Below, piece by piece: positions 16,423 through 25,652 of a stretch of DNA of 64,000 bases; within the stretch, counting starts at the first letter, position 1, and every line of letters starts with the position of its first letter. The position numbers and the translations under genes are program-made. Under the pieces are notes generated by a model. The model was not told the DNA's origin and made no database searches. It saw only the letters and a program-made list of their open reading frames with translations. The stretch is from Marinobacter sp. GTDB lineage: Bacteria; Pseudomonadota; Gammaproteobacteria; Pseudomonadales; Oleiphilaceae. Location of the stretch: assembly GCA_014359475.1 (NCBI GenBank), contig JACIZI010000001.1:248001-312000 (forward strand), read 5' to 3'.

Positions 16423-16458
16423 ATTGCGCCGGCCACGGATAACCGTGGCCGGCGCAAT
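16423..16458 (+). promoter_or_regulatory. perfect 16-bp leader hairpin upstream of the YccA-family gene
   Basis: ATTGCGCCGGCCACGG (16423-16438) and its exact reverse complement (16443-16458) are separated by ATAA. In RNA this is a 16-bp GC-rich stem with a 4-base loop. It starts about 15 bases after the predicted transcription start and ends 29 bases before the ATG. No T tract follows, so it is not an obvious terminator. It could protect the 5' end or be an operator on DNA. Confidence 0.7.
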
Positions 16459-16487
16459 ATAGCCGATCAACCAAACCGGAGATCAGA

Positions 16488-17210
16488 ATGGAAAACAGGC
16501 ATTACAACGTCCGTCAGAACCAGGGTGGCGTGCAGATCGCCCGCGGTTCCGCCACCGGGGTGATGAGCCCGGAGGCCACTAAAGTTCTGCGTAATACCTA
16601 CACGCTCCTGGCCATGACACTGCTGTTCAGCGCTGTGATGGCAGGCGTATCCATGAGTATCGGGCTCAGCCAGGGTGCCAGCATGATCTGCAGCCTGGGT
16701 GCCCTGGCGCTGGTATGGCTGGTGCTGCCCCGTACCGCTAACAGTGCCGCCGGTATCGGCGTGGTCTTCGCATTTACCGGTTTGCTCGGCCTGGGTCTTG
16801 GTCCGATCCTGATGCACTACCTGCAGATGGCCAATGGCGGCCAGATCGTCATGCAGGCCCTTGGCGGCACTGCCGTGGTGTTCCTGGGACTGTCAGCCTA
16901 TGCCCTGACCACCAAGAAGGACTTCAGTTTCATGCGCGGCATGCTGGTGGCGGGCCTGATGGTAGTGATTGTCGCGGCCCTGGGAACCTTTGTCGCGGGC
17001 ATGTTCGGAGTGGAAGTTACCGCCATCAGCCTGGCGATCAGTGCCGCAATCGTCTTCCTGATGTCCGGCTTCATCCTGTACGATACCAGCCGTATCGTTA
17101 ACGGTGGTGAGACCAACTACATCATGGCGACCACAGGCCTGTACCTGAACATCTACAACCTGTTTGTCAGCCTTCTTCACCTGCTGGGTGCGTTCTCCGG
17201 CAACGATTGA
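16488..17210 (+). CDS. yccA: Bax inhibitor-1/YccA family membrane protein
   Basis: A 240-residue protein with about seven hydrophobic segments after a polar N-terminus (first near residue 41, last near 226). VLRNTYTLLAMTLLFSA, YALTTKKDFSFMRG and FILYDTSRIVNGGETNYI are typical of the YccA branch. In E. coli YccA is an FtsH substrate and modulator and lies beside tusE; here a tusDCBE cluster also follows. The pore or ion role is inferred from the family only. Confidence 0.88.
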   Translation: MENRHYNVRQNQGGVQIARGSATGVMSPEATKVLRNTYTLLAMTLLFSAVMAGVSMSIGLSQGASMICSLGALALVWLVLPRTANSAAGIGVVFAFTGLLGLGLGPILMHYLQMANGGQIVMQALGGTAVVFLGLSAYALTTKKDFSFMRGMLVAGLMVVIVAALGTFVAGMFGVEVTAISLAISAAIVFLMSGFILYDTSRIVNGGETNYIMATTGLYLNIYNLFVSLLHLLGAFSGND

Positions 17211-17236
17211 TCCTTGCCGAGCGACGCCACTGACGA

Positions 17237-17265
17237 CCCCGGGCCAAGTCCGGGGTTTTGTGTTT
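17237..17265 (+). terminator. terminator between the YccA-family gene and tusD
   Basis: CCCCGG (17237-17242), a 7-base loop, CCGGGG (17250-17255), then TTTTGTGTTT. It ends 14 bases before the tusD ATG, so it may partly attenuate read-through into the tus genes. Confidence 0.7.
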
Positions 17266-17278
17266 CTGAGGAACTGCA

Positions 17279-17695
17279 ATGAGCGGCCAAGGCTCCCTTT
17301 CATACACCATCGTGATCAGTGGTGCGCCCTACAGCAGCCAGGCACCGGGCAGCGCGCTGGCTTTCTGCCGGGCATTAGTCAGGCAGGGCCATCGGATAGA
17401 CCGTGTATTTCTCTATGGTGAAGGCGTGCTTCTCGCCTCGTTGCTGTCCGCTCCCCCCTCCGACGAGGAAAATCTGCGGGACCGGTGGTGTGACTTCCTG
17501 GCTGAACATCAGATTGAGGGTATTGCCTGCATCGCCTCGGCCCTGCGCCGGGGTGTCGTGGACAACACAGAGCAGCATCGTTACCAGTTGCCCGCGTGCA
17601 ACCTGGCAAGCCCTTTCCTGCTGGCCGGCCTTGGTGAGTGGGTTCAGGGTATGCAGGATTCAGATCGGGTGGTGCGTTTTATGGAGGGACACTGA
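17279..17695 (+). CDS. tusD: sulfurtransferase TusD
   Basis: A 138-residue DsrE-family protein. The sulfur-carrying Cys is C84 in EGIACIASALRRG, matching the TusD active cysteine. TusBCD relays persulfide from TusA to TusE for 2-thiouridine synthesis at tRNA position 34 by MnmA. GAGGAA precedes ATG 17279. The stop overlaps the tusC start. Confidence 0.9.
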   Translation: MSGQGSLSYTIVISGAPYSSQAPGSALAFCRALVRQGHRIDRVFLYGEGVLLASLLSAPPSDEENLRDRWCDFLAEHQIEGIACIASALRRGVVDNTEQHRYQLPACNLASPFLLAGLGEWVQGMQDSDRVVRFMEGH

Positions 17696-18042
17696 TGGAC
17701 ACGCTGGTAGTCATTGATCAACCACCCTACAGCGACTGGCGTGGCCGGGAGTCCCTGGACATCGGCTTTGCCCTGGCGGCGTTTGACCAGAGCGTAAGCC
17801 TGTTATTCACCGGACCCGGGGTATACTGGTTGCTGGCCGGGCAGCAGGGGGAAGCCCTGGGGCAGAAAACCCTGACCCGGCAATTATCCGCAGCACCCAT
17901 GTTCGGTATTGAGCAACTGCTGTTTGATCGGGAGGCCTGCCGGAAAGCCGGTCTGGATTCAGCCCGATTGATCGATCACGCGCAGCCGACCGACGACACT
18001 GCGGCTTTGTATCGCCAGTATCATCACGTCATCACTCTTTAA
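17695..18042 (+). CDS. tusC: sulfur relay protein TusC
   Basis: A 115-residue DsrF-type protein. VVIDQPPYSDWRGRESLDIG and LLFTGPGVYWLL are family features. It is a structural subunit of the TusBCD hexamer and lacks a dedicated active Cys. ATG 17695 overlaps the tusD stop, so an upstream in-frame extension is not used. Confidence 0.85.
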   Translation: MDTLVVIDQPPYSDWRGRESLDIGFALAAFDQSVSLLFTGPGVYWLLAGQQGEALGQKTLTRQLSAAPMFGIEQLLFDREACRKAGLDSARLIDHAQPTDDTAALYRQYHHVITL

Positions 18043-18059
18043 GTAAGCGTAATCGCCAC

Positions 18060-18335
18060 ATGACGACCCTGCATATTCTTAACAAGCCCCCGCATCACCC
18101 CCGGTTCGAGGGCTGCCTGGAAGCGCTTGGGAGTGACGATGTGTTGCTGCTGATGGAGTCCGCCGTCCTCGCCGTCTCGGTTTCGGGCTTGCTGCCAACC
18201 GGCCGCGTGTGCGCGCTGAAGGCTGACCTGGAGGCGCGGGGCCTGAGCGAAGCGACCTGCGGCGGCATTGCCATCATCGATTACGACAGGATGGTTGGCC
18301 TGACAGTAGAATCAGCACGGATTATTCATTGGTGA
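18060..18335 (+). CDS. tusB: sulfur relay protein TusB
   Basis: A 91-residue DsrH-type protein, third subunit of TusBCD. LHILNKPPHHPRFEGCLEAL at the N-terminus and DDVLLLMESAV are typical. The ribosome-binding site is weak, but length and position between tusC and tusE support the call. Confidence 0.85.
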   Translation: MTTLHILNKPPHHPRFEGCLEALGSDDVLLLMESAVLAVSVSGLLPTGRVCALKADLEARGLSEATCGGIAIIDYDRMVGLTVESARIIHW

Positions 18336-18338
18336 ATT

Positions 18339-18656
18339 ATGCCGACACCAGAACGGAACAGTGAGGGGTTTCTGGAGAATCCCCGCGCCTGGGATCAGGA
18401 AACCGCCCTTCGGATTGCCCGTGAGGACGGTATCGCTTTAAGTGAAAATCACTGGGAAATCATATGGTTTTTAAGGGACTTCTATAAAGCACATGAAATG
18501 GCTCCACCCTCTAACCGACTGTTCGTAAAAGCGGTTCGGGAGGCCATGGGCGAAGATAAGGGCAACAGCATCTACCTGATGACCCTGTTTCCGGGTACGC
18601 CCGCCAAAACCGCCTGCCGGATTGCCGGCCTGCCCCGGCCGACAAACTGCCTTTAG
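18339..18656 (+). CDS. tusE: TusE/DsrC-family sulfur carrier with both DsrC cysteines
   Basis: A 105-residue DsrC/TusE protein. HWEIIWFLRDFYKAHEMAPP is the family core. The C-terminal arm contains C93 and the penultimate C104, 11 positions apart as in sulfur-metabolising DsrC (Cys100/Cys111 of Allochromatium). E. coli TusE keeps only the penultimate Cys. It directly follows tusB, so tRNA thiolation is the likely job, but disulfide chemistry is also possible. Overlaps the next convergent gene by four bases. Confidence 0.88.
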   Translation: MPTPERNSEGFLENPRAWDQETALRIAREDGIALSENHWEIIWFLRDFYKAHEMAPPSNRLFVKAVREAMGEDKGNSIYLMTLFPGTPAKTACRIAGLPRPTNCL

Positions 18657-19018
18657 GGCTGGCCTGCGGAGTCGGAGGCACCTTCCTTGCCGTTACCCTT
18701 CTTGTAATGCAGGTCTGCAGCTGAGCCCAGAAAGCTGCTCAGGCCGTTCTCAAACAGCCCGGATCCAAACTTCAGGAATTGCCGGGTTGACTCCCTGGCC
18801 CCTGCTCCCAGCTCGGGAAGGCCGACCATCGCGTCGGATACGCCTTTTTTTACGCCACGGGTGACGTTTGGCTCGATTTCTTTAGCGGCATCAAGAACTT
18901 CCTGCACCCGCCGGTCCAGATAGGGGCGTACCAGCCCGAACCAGAATCCCGCCAATACAGCCAGCACCGTCAGCCCCGTCACGACCACCTGAATGGTCAG
19001 CATCAGCCAGAATGACAT
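18653..19018 (-). CDS. single-pass membrane protein of unknown function
   Basis: A 121-residue protein with one N-terminal transmembrane helix (residues about 3-28, LMLTIQVVVTGLTVLAVLAGFWFGL), then a cytoplasmic or periplasmic amphipathic part (DRRVQEVLDAAKEIEPNVTRGVKKG). AGGAGAGG before ATG 19018 sets the start; a GTG two codons upstream is less likely. I do not recognise the family. It lies 53 bases downstream of the DUF445 gene on the same strand. Confidence 0.6.
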   Translation of the reverse strand: MSFWLMLTIQVVVTGLTVLAVLAGFWFGLVRPYLDRRVQEVLDAAKEIEPNVTRGVKKGVSDAMVGLPELGAGARESTRQFLKFGSGLFENGLSSFLGSAADLHYKKGNGKEGASDSAGQP

Positions 19019-19071
19019 AGTCACCTCTCCTGCGTTCTCGGTTGTCTCACCTGCGGGCCCCTTGAAACGAG

Positions 19072-20298
19072 TCAGAACAGCAGATGATTCATGATCAGAT
19101 ATTGCAACCCGCCGGCAAGCGCGCCGAAAAGCCCGCCCACCAGCATGAGCTGGAATTCCTCTTCCCGGAAGGCCGGACGAAGAATATCCTGAAATTCAGC
19201 CGGTTTCAGAGATTTCATCTGGTCTCCCAGCACACCGGCCACCACAGGTATCCTTTCCTTGTTGAACCCGGGATTACCAAATACATCATATGTTGCATGC
19301 AGGGCCTGGTTATTCATGGCCTTTTTGAGGTTGGTATAACCAGACATCCCGATAGCGACCTGGGCGGTAACCTTCATGATCAGGGAGCTGTCCAGCATCG
19401 GCCGCAGATGCTTCTGGATAATCGCCCGGGTACGATCACCGTGGTGCCCGTTGATCATGGCATCGGCCACCTTCTCCACCGTCAGCAGCTCTTCAGCAAC
19501 CAGCCACGCCCAGGTTTCACTGATCTCCGACTGACGCTGCAAAAATAATCCCTGCAGATTCCAGAACAACACACGGCGGGGATGCAGCGGCCGGAAAATC
19601 AGGTTAATAGCGATCCAGTTGGTGAGAAAGCCAACACCAAACCCACCCAGAGGTAAAAACCACATCTCCGGATAGCGCGCCCAGATCGGTGCCAGAATGG
19701 CGCCCAGCAAGCCGCCTATAACTGCGCCATTGTTGACCACCGAGCGAAGCTCCACACTCCCCGCTTCCTTGAAGATACGGTTCATCAGATCCGGATGACG
19801 TCGCAGCTCCCGGCTCAGCAAGGCTTTAAGATCAACCAGCTCGTCCAGATCATCTCCGAAGTCTTCCACCAATAACTCTACCGTATGCGGCAACTGTTCC
19901 CGGGTCCATTCGTAGACCCGGTTGCGGAGGAATATCGGAAGGTTATCCCAGAGTACCGGCTGCACCTCGTACATCACCTCATCCACGTACTCATCAATGC
20001 GCGGGCTGACCTGGGCAATTACCTGCTCGGCGATACGCTGGGGTTCCATCTTCCGGTAAACCGCGTTCAGGTCGCCGAACTGTTTAAGTGTCCGGTCAAT
20101 ACAGATGTGGGCCATTTTCTCGGCCTTGCGGGGAATAACCCCCTGCCAGCCGATAAAGCCAATGCCAATGAAATTGACCGGATAGAAGGACATCTGTATG
20201 GCCAGCCAGTTGGTAAACCAGCCGACCAGAGCCGCCATGATTGGCACGGAAAGAAGTGCTGTGTCGAACAAGACAAACCCCAGTACAAGTGCCGGCAA
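19072..20298 (-). CDS. DUF445 family membrane protein
   Basis: A 408-residue protein with membrane helices at both ends. ALVGWFTNWLAIQMSFYPV (about residues 23-41) and the repeat-like FLTNWIAINLIFRPLHPRRV (about 225-244) are the duplicated DUF445 motif. The middle is helical and charged. Function unknown; similar proteins are inner-membrane. The reading frame opens with a TTG at 20298 and no good Shine-Dalgarno; the first ATG is about 20 codons in, inside the first helix, so the exact start is uncertain. Confidence 0.75.
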   Translation of the reverse strand: MPALVLGFVLFDTALLSVPIMAALVGWFTNWLAIQMSFYPVNFIGIGFIGWQGVIPRKAEKMAHICIDRTLKQFGDLNAVYRKMEPQRIAEQVIAQVSPRIDEYVDEVMYEVQPVLWDNLPIFLRNRVYEWTREQLPHTVELLVEDFGDDLDELVDLKALLSRELRRHPDLMNRIFKEAGSVELRSVVNNGAVIGGLLGAILAPIWARYPEMWFLPLGGFGVGFLTNWIAINLIFRPLHPRRVLFWNLQGLFLQRQSEISETWAWLVAEELLTVEKVADAMINGHHGDRTRAIIQKHLRPMLDSSLIMKVTAQVAIGMSGYTNLKKAMNNQALHATYDVFGNPGFNKERIPVVAGVLGDQMKSLKPAEFQDILRPAFREEEFQLMLVGGLFGALAGGLQYLIMNHLLF

Positions 20299-20462
20299 AG
20301 GTGCCGCAGTTTATTAGGGGACCGTTGATTATTCTCCCAGGAGAGGCACGTAACTGGCCTCAGGCTGCTGTATGTCAATACGGTCCGTTATGATTGTGGC
20401 AGGGATGATGAGCCAAGAAAGGGATGTCAGCATTGGCCGAGCCGCCCTCGGATAAAGGACTG

Positions 20463-20491
20463 CCTGGCAGTGGTGGCTCCCCACTGCCAGG
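20463..20491 (-). terminator. stem-loop downstream of nfuA
   Basis: CCTGGCAGTGG (20463-20473) pairs perfectly over 11 bp with CCACTGCCAGG (20481-20491), loop of 7. It begins 10 bases after the nfuA stop on the minus strand. The run after it (CAGTCCTTTATC) has only a short T stretch, so termination may be weak or the hairpin may protect the mRNA 3' end. The rest of 20299-20500 shows nothing recognisable. Confidence 0.5.
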
Positions 20492-20500
20492 TTCAGGCCC

Positions 20501-21088
20501 TTACTGATAGTAGGCGTTTTCCTTGTAGGAGTGGTCCGTCACATCCCGCACGGCGGTGATTTCCGGAACCTGTTCCTTGAGGGTGGATTCGACACCCTGC
20601 TTGAGGGTCAGGCTCACCGCGCTGCAGCCCTGACAACCACCGCCGAAGCGCAGAACCGCAACGGATTCCTCCACCACCTCCACCAGGGAAACCTCACCGC
20701 CGTGGGCGGCAAGCCCCGGGTTGATTTCGCTGGCAAGAATATAATTGATCCGGTCAGGCAGCGGTGCATTTTCGTCCACCTGGGGCACCTTGGCATTCGG
20801 GGCCTTAATGGTCAGCTGGCCGCCCATCTGGTCCTTGGAATAATCCACCAGGGCATCTTCCAGGAAAGGAACGGAATTGTGGTCCAGATAAAGGATGAAT
20901 TTCCCGAGATCCACCTTCTCGTCCGTCGGCACAACCTCGTTGGGCGGGCAGTAGGCCAGGCAGGTCTCCGCGTTGCGGGTGCCGGGCTGAGTCACAAAAA
21001 TGCGCACCCCCATACCTTCAACATCCTGCTTTTCAATCAGTTGGGCCAGATAATCCCGTGCGGGGTCAGTCACTGTTACTGAAGTCAT
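20501..21088 (-). CDS. nfuA: Fe-S biogenesis protein NfuA
   Basis: A 195-residue two-domain protein: a degenerate A-type (HesB-like) N-terminus and a C-terminal NifU-like domain with the cluster-binding CxxC in [14 protein letters not shown] (about residues 145-158). NfuA carries 4Fe-4S clusters to client apoproteins and is important under oxidative stress or iron shortage. ATG 21088 is preceded by GGAAGCGAG and matches the family N-terminus; a 35-residue upstream extension is rejected. Confidence 0.93.
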   Translation of the reverse strand: MTSVTVTDPARDYLAQLIEKQDVEGMGVRIFVTQPGTRNAETCLAYCPPNEVVPTDEKVDLGKFILYLDHNSVPFLEDALVDYSKDQMGGQLTIKAPNAKVPQVDENAPLPDRINYILASEINPGLAAHGGEVSLVEVVEESVAVLRFGGGCQGCSAVSLTLKQGVESTLKEQVPEITAVRDVTDHSYKENAYYQ

Positions 21089-21180
21089 TCTCGCTTCCCA
21101 ATTGGAAATTTGACTCCATTTTATGTGAGTTCGCAGCAATGTGAAAGACCAAGTAAAATAGTCAGTCTTTAATGACCGCA

Positions 21181-21258
21181 TTGACACGGCCAATCCGAGG
21201 CGTTGTCATGCTTCCGGTCATTTTCCGCCGGGACGCTTCCCTGCTTTTTTGCTATGAT
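21181..21258 (+). promoter_or_regulatory. metH promoter region (two candidates)
   Basis: TTGACA (21181-21186), 17 bases, TGTCAT (21204-21209) is one candidate. A second is an extended -10, TGCTATGAT (21250-21258), after a T run, 42 bases before ATG 21300. No B12 or SAM riboswitch motif is visible in 21089-21290. Confidence 0.4.
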
Positions 21259-21299
21259 CCCGCGCCATTGCGATAACGACGAACAACCGGATGATATCT

Positions 21300-24200
21300 A
21301 TGAACGACCGCAGCAAACGCCTGGAACAGCTCCATCAGGCCCTGAAAGAACGCATCGTGGTTCTCGATGGCGGCATGGGCACCATGATCCAGAACCTCAG
21401 GCTGGAAGAAGAAGCCTTCCGCGGTGAACGGTTTGCCGATTACGATCGGGAAGTAAAAGGCAACAACGACCTGCTCAACCTCACCCAGCAGGAGAAATTG
21501 CGCGGCATACACAGCGATTACCTGGCCGCGGGTGCGGATATCATCGAGACCAATACATTTAACTCCACCGGGCTGTCCCAGGCAGATTACGGGCTGCAAT
21601 CCATTGCAAGGGAACTGAACGTGGCCGGTGCCCGTCTGGCACGGGATATCGCAGACGAGTTCACCCGCAAAGAACCCCACAAACCCCGTTTTGTGGCCGG
21701 TGCGGTTGGCCCGACGTCCCGTACTGCCTCCATCTCGCCGGATGTAAACAACCCCGGTTACCGGAACGTGGATTTCCAGACCCTGGTGGACAACTACTAC
21801 GAGGCCGTAGATGGCCTGGTAGAAGGCGGCTGCGACCTGATCCTGATCGAAACCATCTTCGATACCCTGAACGCCAAGGCAGCCATCTACGCCGCCCAGC
21901 AGTTCTTTGAAGACAGTGGCATCGAACTGCCCATCATGATCTCCGGCACCATTACCGATGCCTCCGGACGCACACTTTCCGGGCAGACCACGGAAGCATT
22001 CTACAATTCCATTGCACACGCAAAGCCCATTTCCGTGGGCCTGAACTGTGCCCTCGGTGCGGACGCCCTGCGTCCTTACGTTGAAGAACTGTCCACCAAG
22101 GCTGAAACCTACGTATCGGCACACCCGAACGCCGGCCTGCCCAACGAATTCGGTGAATACGATCAGACCCCGGAAGAGATGGCGGAGATCATCGAAGGCT
22201 TTGCCCGGGATGGCTTCCTGAACATCATCGGCGGCTGCTGCGGCTCCCGTCCGGATCACATCGAAGCGGTCGCCAAAGCGGTGGCCAAGTATCCGCCGCG
22301 GCAAATCCCGGAGCGACCAAAAGCGCTGCGCCTCTCCGGCCTTGAGCCGTTTACCGGCGACGAGAACACCCTGTTTATCAATGTGGGTGAGCGCACCAAC
22401 GTCACCGGTTCCAAGCGCTTCCTGCGCCTGATCAAGGAAGAGCAGTACGAAGAAGCCCTGAGTGTCGCCCGGGACCAGGTGGAGAATGGTGCCCAGATCA
22501 TCGACATCAACATGGACGAAGGCATGCTGGACTCAAAGGAGGTGATGGTCACCTTTCTGAATCTTGTCGCCTCGGAACCGGATATCTCCCGGGTACCCAT
22601 CATGATTGACTCCTCCAAGTGGGAGGTGATCGAAGCAGGCCTGCGCTGCATTCAGGGCAAGCCGGTGGTGAACTCCATCAGCCTGAAAGAAGGCGAAGAG
22701 GCGTTCATCAAACGCGCCAGGGACTGCATGCGCTACGGTGCCGCGGTGGTGGTCATGGCCTTTGACGAAGACGGCCAGGCCGACACCTACGAGCGCAAGA
22801 CCGAGATCTGCAAACGCTCTTACGAGGTGCTGACCGGTATCGGGTTCAACCCTGCCGACATCATCTTTGACCCGAACATCTTCGCCATTGCCACCGGCAT
22901 CGAAGAGCACAACAACTACGCGGTGGACTTCATCAACGCCACCCGCTGGATCCGCAACAACCTGCCCCATGCTTCCATTTCCGGTGGTGTGAGCAACGTA
23001 TCCTTCTCGTTCCGCGGTAACGATGTGGTGCGTGAGGCGATTCACTCGGTATTCCTCTATCACGCCATCAAGGCCGGCATGAACATGGGTATCGTGAATC
23101 CCGGCCAGCTGGTGATCTATGACGAGATCGAGCCGGATCTGAAAGAACTGGTCGAGGATGTGGTGCTCAACCGCCGGGCGGATGGCACCGACCGGTTGCT
23201 GGAGATCGCTGAACGGTATCGCGGCCAGGGCGGGAAAACCCGCGAGGAAGATCTGGCCTGGCGTGAATGGCCGGTGGAGAAGCGCCTTGAACATGCGCTG
23301 GTCAAAGGTATCACCAGCTACATCATCGAAGACACCGAAGCCTGCCGCCTGAACGCCAATCACCCGATAGAGGTAATTGAGGGCCCGCTGATGGACGGCA
23401 TGAACGTGGTCGGCGACCTGTTTGGCGACGGCAAGATGTTCCTGCCCCAGGTGGTCAAAAGCGCCCGGGTCATGAAGCAGGCCGTGGCCCACCTGATTCC
23501 TTACATTGAGGCCGAGAAAAGCGCAGGCCAGAAAGCCAAAGGCAAGATTCTCATGGCCACCGTCAAGGGCGATGTGCACGATATCGGCAAGAATATCGTC
23601 GGCGTGGTCCTGCAATGCAATAACTACGAGGTGATTGACCTGGGTGTCATGGTGCCCTGCGAGAAAATCCTGGAAACCGCCCGTGCCGAAAATGTCGACA
23701 TCATTGGTCTGAGCGGTCTGATCACCCCGTCCCTGGACGAAATGGTGCATGTCGCGAAGGAAATGCAGCGGCTGGACTTTGATATTCCGCTGATGATTGG
23801 CGGTGCCACCACCTCCAAGGCACATACCTCGGTCAAAATCGAACCCCAGTACAAGAATGATCTGACGGTTTATGTGGCGGATGCATCCCGCTGCGTAAAC
23901 GTGGCTTCCCAACTGCTCAGCGACACCGCCAAGGACAAGTTTGTCGCAGCCACCCGCGAGGAGTACGAGGCGATCCGGGAGCGACGCAAGAACCGTGGCG
24001 AACGCACCAAGCTGGTGTCCCTGAAAGAAGCCCGCGAGCGCGCTCCGGAAGTGGATTTCACGGACTATGAACCCGCGAAGCCGGCGTTTATCGGGGTCAA
24101 AGTGTTTGAAGATTACGACCTGAACGAACTGGTCGATTATATCGACTGGACACCCTTCTTTATTTCCTGGGACATGTCCGGAAAATATCCGGCGATCCTC

Positions 24201-24998
24201 GACGACCCCAAGCGTGGTGAAACCGCCCGTAATCTGTTCAGCGATGCGCAGGCGATTCTCCGGCGCATGATCGATGAGAAGCGCATTCAGGCACGCGCTG
24301 TCATAGGCTTCTGGCCCGCCAGTCGCTGCGGCGATGACATCATCGTTTACACGGACGAGTCCCGCAGCGAGGAGCTGACGCGCCTGCATCACCTGCGTCA
24401 GCAGGACGACAAGGCCCCCGGCAAGCCCATGATGGCCCTGAGTGACTATGTGGCACCGGAAGACAGCGGCAAACAGGACTATATCGGCGGCTTTGCGGTG
24501 ACCACCGGTATCGGTGCCGAGGCGTTCGCCAAAGAGTTCGAAGAGTGCAACGATGACTATAACGCCATTATGGTGAAGGCGCTTGCCGACCGGCTGGCTG
24601 AGGCCTTTGCCGAAAGGATGCACGAGCGTGTTCGCAAGGAGTTCTGGGGCTATGCTCCGGACGAACAGCTGGATAACACTTCGCTGATCAAGGAAAAATA
24701 CCGGGGTATCCGCCCGGCACCGGGTTATCCGGCGTGTCCGGAGCACACCGAAAAAGCCACCCTGTTCCGGCTGCTGGACGCGGAGGAGAACGCCGGTCTG
24801 GAATTGACCGAGAGTTTTGCCATGTTCCCGACCGCCGCCGTGTCCGGCTGGTACTTTGCCCACCCGGAGTCCCGATATTTTGCGGTCGGAAAGATTGGAA
24901 GAGACCAGGTGGAAAGCTATGCTGAACGCAAAGGCATCAGTAAGGCCGAAGCCGAACGCTGGCTGGCCCCGTCCCTGGCCTATGATCCGGCAGAGTGA
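21300..24998 (+). CDS. metH: cobalamin-dependent methionine synthase
   Basis: A 1232-residue four-module enzyme, close to E. coli MetH (1227). Order: homocysteine-binding barrel with zinc cysteines ([12 protein letters not shown] and [13 protein letters not shown]), methyltetrahydrofolate barrel ([29 protein letters not shown]), B12 domain with DVHDIGKN carrying the lower cobalt His, and SAM-binding activation domain ([18 protein letters not shown]). It transfers methyl from folate to homocysteine. ATG 21300 is preferred; an ATG three codons upstream (21291) is also possible. Confidence 0.96.
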   Translation: MNDRSKRLEQLHQALKERIVVLDGGMGTMIQNLRLEEEAFRGERFADYDREVKGNNDLLNLTQQEKLRGIHSDYLAAGADIIETNTFNSTGLSQADYGLQSIARELNVAGARLARDIADEFTRKEPHKPRFVAGAVGPTSRTASISPDVNNPGYRNVDFQTLVDNYYEAVDGLVEGGCDLILIETIFDTLNAKAAIYAAQQFFEDSGIELPIMISGTITDASGRTLSGQTTEAFYNSIAHAKPISVGLNCALGADALRPYVEELSTKAETYVSAHPNAGLPNEFGEYDQTPEEMAEIIEGFARDGFLNIIGGCCGSRPDHIEAVAKAVAKYPPRQIPERPKALRLSGLEPFTGDENTLFINVGERTNVTGSKRFLRLIKEEQYEEALSVARDQVENGAQIIDINMDEGMLDSKEVMVTFLNLVASEPDISRVPIMIDSSKWEVIEAGLRCIQGKPVVNSISLKEGEEAFIKRARDCMRYGAAVVVMAFDEDGQADTYERKTEICKRSYEVLTGIGFNPADIIFDPNIFAIATGIEEHNNYAVDFINATRWIRNNLPHASISGGVSNVSFSFRGNDVVREAIHSVFLYHAIKAGMNMGIVNPGQLVIYDEIEPDLKELVEDVVLNRRADGTDRLLEIAERYRGQGGKTREEDLAWREWPVEKRLEHALVKGITSYIIEDTEACRLNANHPIEVIEGPLMDGMNVVGDLFGDGKMFLPQVVKSARVMKQAVAHLIPYIEAEKSAGQKAKGKILMATVKGDVHDIGKNIVGVVLQCNNYEVIDLGVMVPCEKILETARAENVDIIGLSGLITPSLDEMVHVAKEMQRLDFDIPLMIGGATTSKAHTSVKIEPQYKNDLTVYVADASRCVNVASQLLSDTAKDKFVAATREEYEAIRERRKNRGERTKLVSLKEARERAPEVDFTDYEPAKPAFIGVKVFEDYDLNELVDYIDWTPFFISWDMSGKYPAILDDPKRGETARNLFSDAQAILRRMIDEKRIQARAVIGFWPASRCGDDIIVYTDESRSEELTRLHHLRQQDDKAPGKPMMALSDYVAPEDSGKQDYIGGFAVTTGIGAEAFAKEFEECNDDYNAIMVKALADRLAEAFAERMHERVRKEFWGYAPDEQLDNTSLIKEKYRGIRPAPGYPACPEHTEKATLFRLLDAEENAGLELTESFAMFPTAAVSGWYFAHPESRYFAVGKIGRDQVESYAERKGISKAEAERWLAPSLAYDPAE

Positions 24999-25030
24999 GC
25001 GGATCAGGGCCACGCCCCTCAGGAGCAGGC

Positions 25031-25264
25031 ATGACCGACGACAATCACCGCAAGCAGGCACCGGAAGAAAAAAAGAAACATCCGGGCATTCTGAAAGTCT
25101 TCCAGAGCATCCTCGCCGGTGCTCTGGGGGTTCAGTCAAGTAAACGCCATGAAGAGGACTTCGCCAGCCACAGCCCCTGGGCCTACATTATCGGCGGTGT
25201 GCTGTTCACCGCCGGACTCGTGGTTATCCTTCTGTTGATCGTCAACTGGGTGGTACCCGGCTGA
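25031..25264 (+). CDS. DUF2970 small membrane protein
   Basis: A 77-residue protein with a charged N-terminus (RKQAPEEKKKHPGILKVFQS), an ALGVQS segment typical of DUF2970, and one C-terminal membrane helix (YIIGGVLFTAGLVVILLLIVNWV). CAGGAG precedes ATG 25031. It is 32 bases after metH and likely co-transcribed. Function unknown. Confidence 0.75.
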   Translation: MTDDNHRKQAPEEKKKHPGILKVFQSILAGALGVQSSKRHEEDFASHSPWAYIIGGVLFTAGLVVILLLIVNWVVPG

Positions 25265-25288
25265 GCCTCACCAGCCGTTGGTATTCCC

Positions 25289-25393
25289 TCAGAGCCCGGC
25301 TACCCAGTAGACGGCAGCCCCAACGACCAGGCATACCAGGGCGATGGCGGCCAGCGCATCCGCCTGGCTGTCTTTCAGGTTACTCTTGCTCAT
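25289..25393 (-). CDS. 34-residue single-helix membrane protein
   Basis: MSKSNLKDSQADALAAIALV begins a complete 34-codon frame ending VYWVAGL. It has a short polar N-terminus and a 20-residue hydrophobic helix. GGAG lies 7 bases before ATG 25393 and a -10 (TATACT, 25463-25458, minus strand) lies about 65 bases upstream. I recall similar very small proteins with an LKDSQADA-type N-terminus in other gammaproteobacteria, from memory only. It is divergent from cysI. Confidence 0.7.
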   Translation of the reverse strand: MSKSNLKDSQADALAAIALVCLVVGAAVYWVAGL

Positions 25394-25570
25394 GATTCAC
25401 TCCGTGTCATTTCAGTATGGTAGTTGCGGAAAAGCTCACACCCCGGGAACACTACACAGTATAGCGCCCACGTAAAGCTACTTTAGGCAGAGTGACAGAC
25501 TTCGTCCAACCGGATTTCCCACAGCCTTCCTATATCACCATAATCGATAACCATATTTTGAAATAATCAT

Positions 25571-25598
25571 TTTAAGAATATACAGGCAGTGATATTCT
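25571..25598 (+). promoter_or_regulatory. candidate cysI promoter in an AT-rich region
   Basis: TTTAAG (25571-25576), 16 bases, TATTCT (25593-25598). The 25540-25600 stretch is notably AT-rich compared with its surroundings, as expected for a CysB-activated promoter. No CysB site can be defined by eye. The rest of 25394-25652 shows no gene. Confidence 0.35.
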
Positions 25599-25652
25599 GC
25601 GGGCGAGAATTCCCAGAGAATCCTTCATTCCGGTTATTGCAGGACTTTTCCT

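Noticed and set aside
21089..21290. Cobalamin or SAM riboswitch upstream of metH
   Set aside because: The region is short and lacks the conserved B12-box or SAM core motifs; only promoter-like elements are seen.
22533..25139. 868-codon open frame antisense to metH
   Set aside because: It mirrors metH codon structure in a GC-rich genome, has no domain and no ribosome-binding site, while metH is unmistakable.
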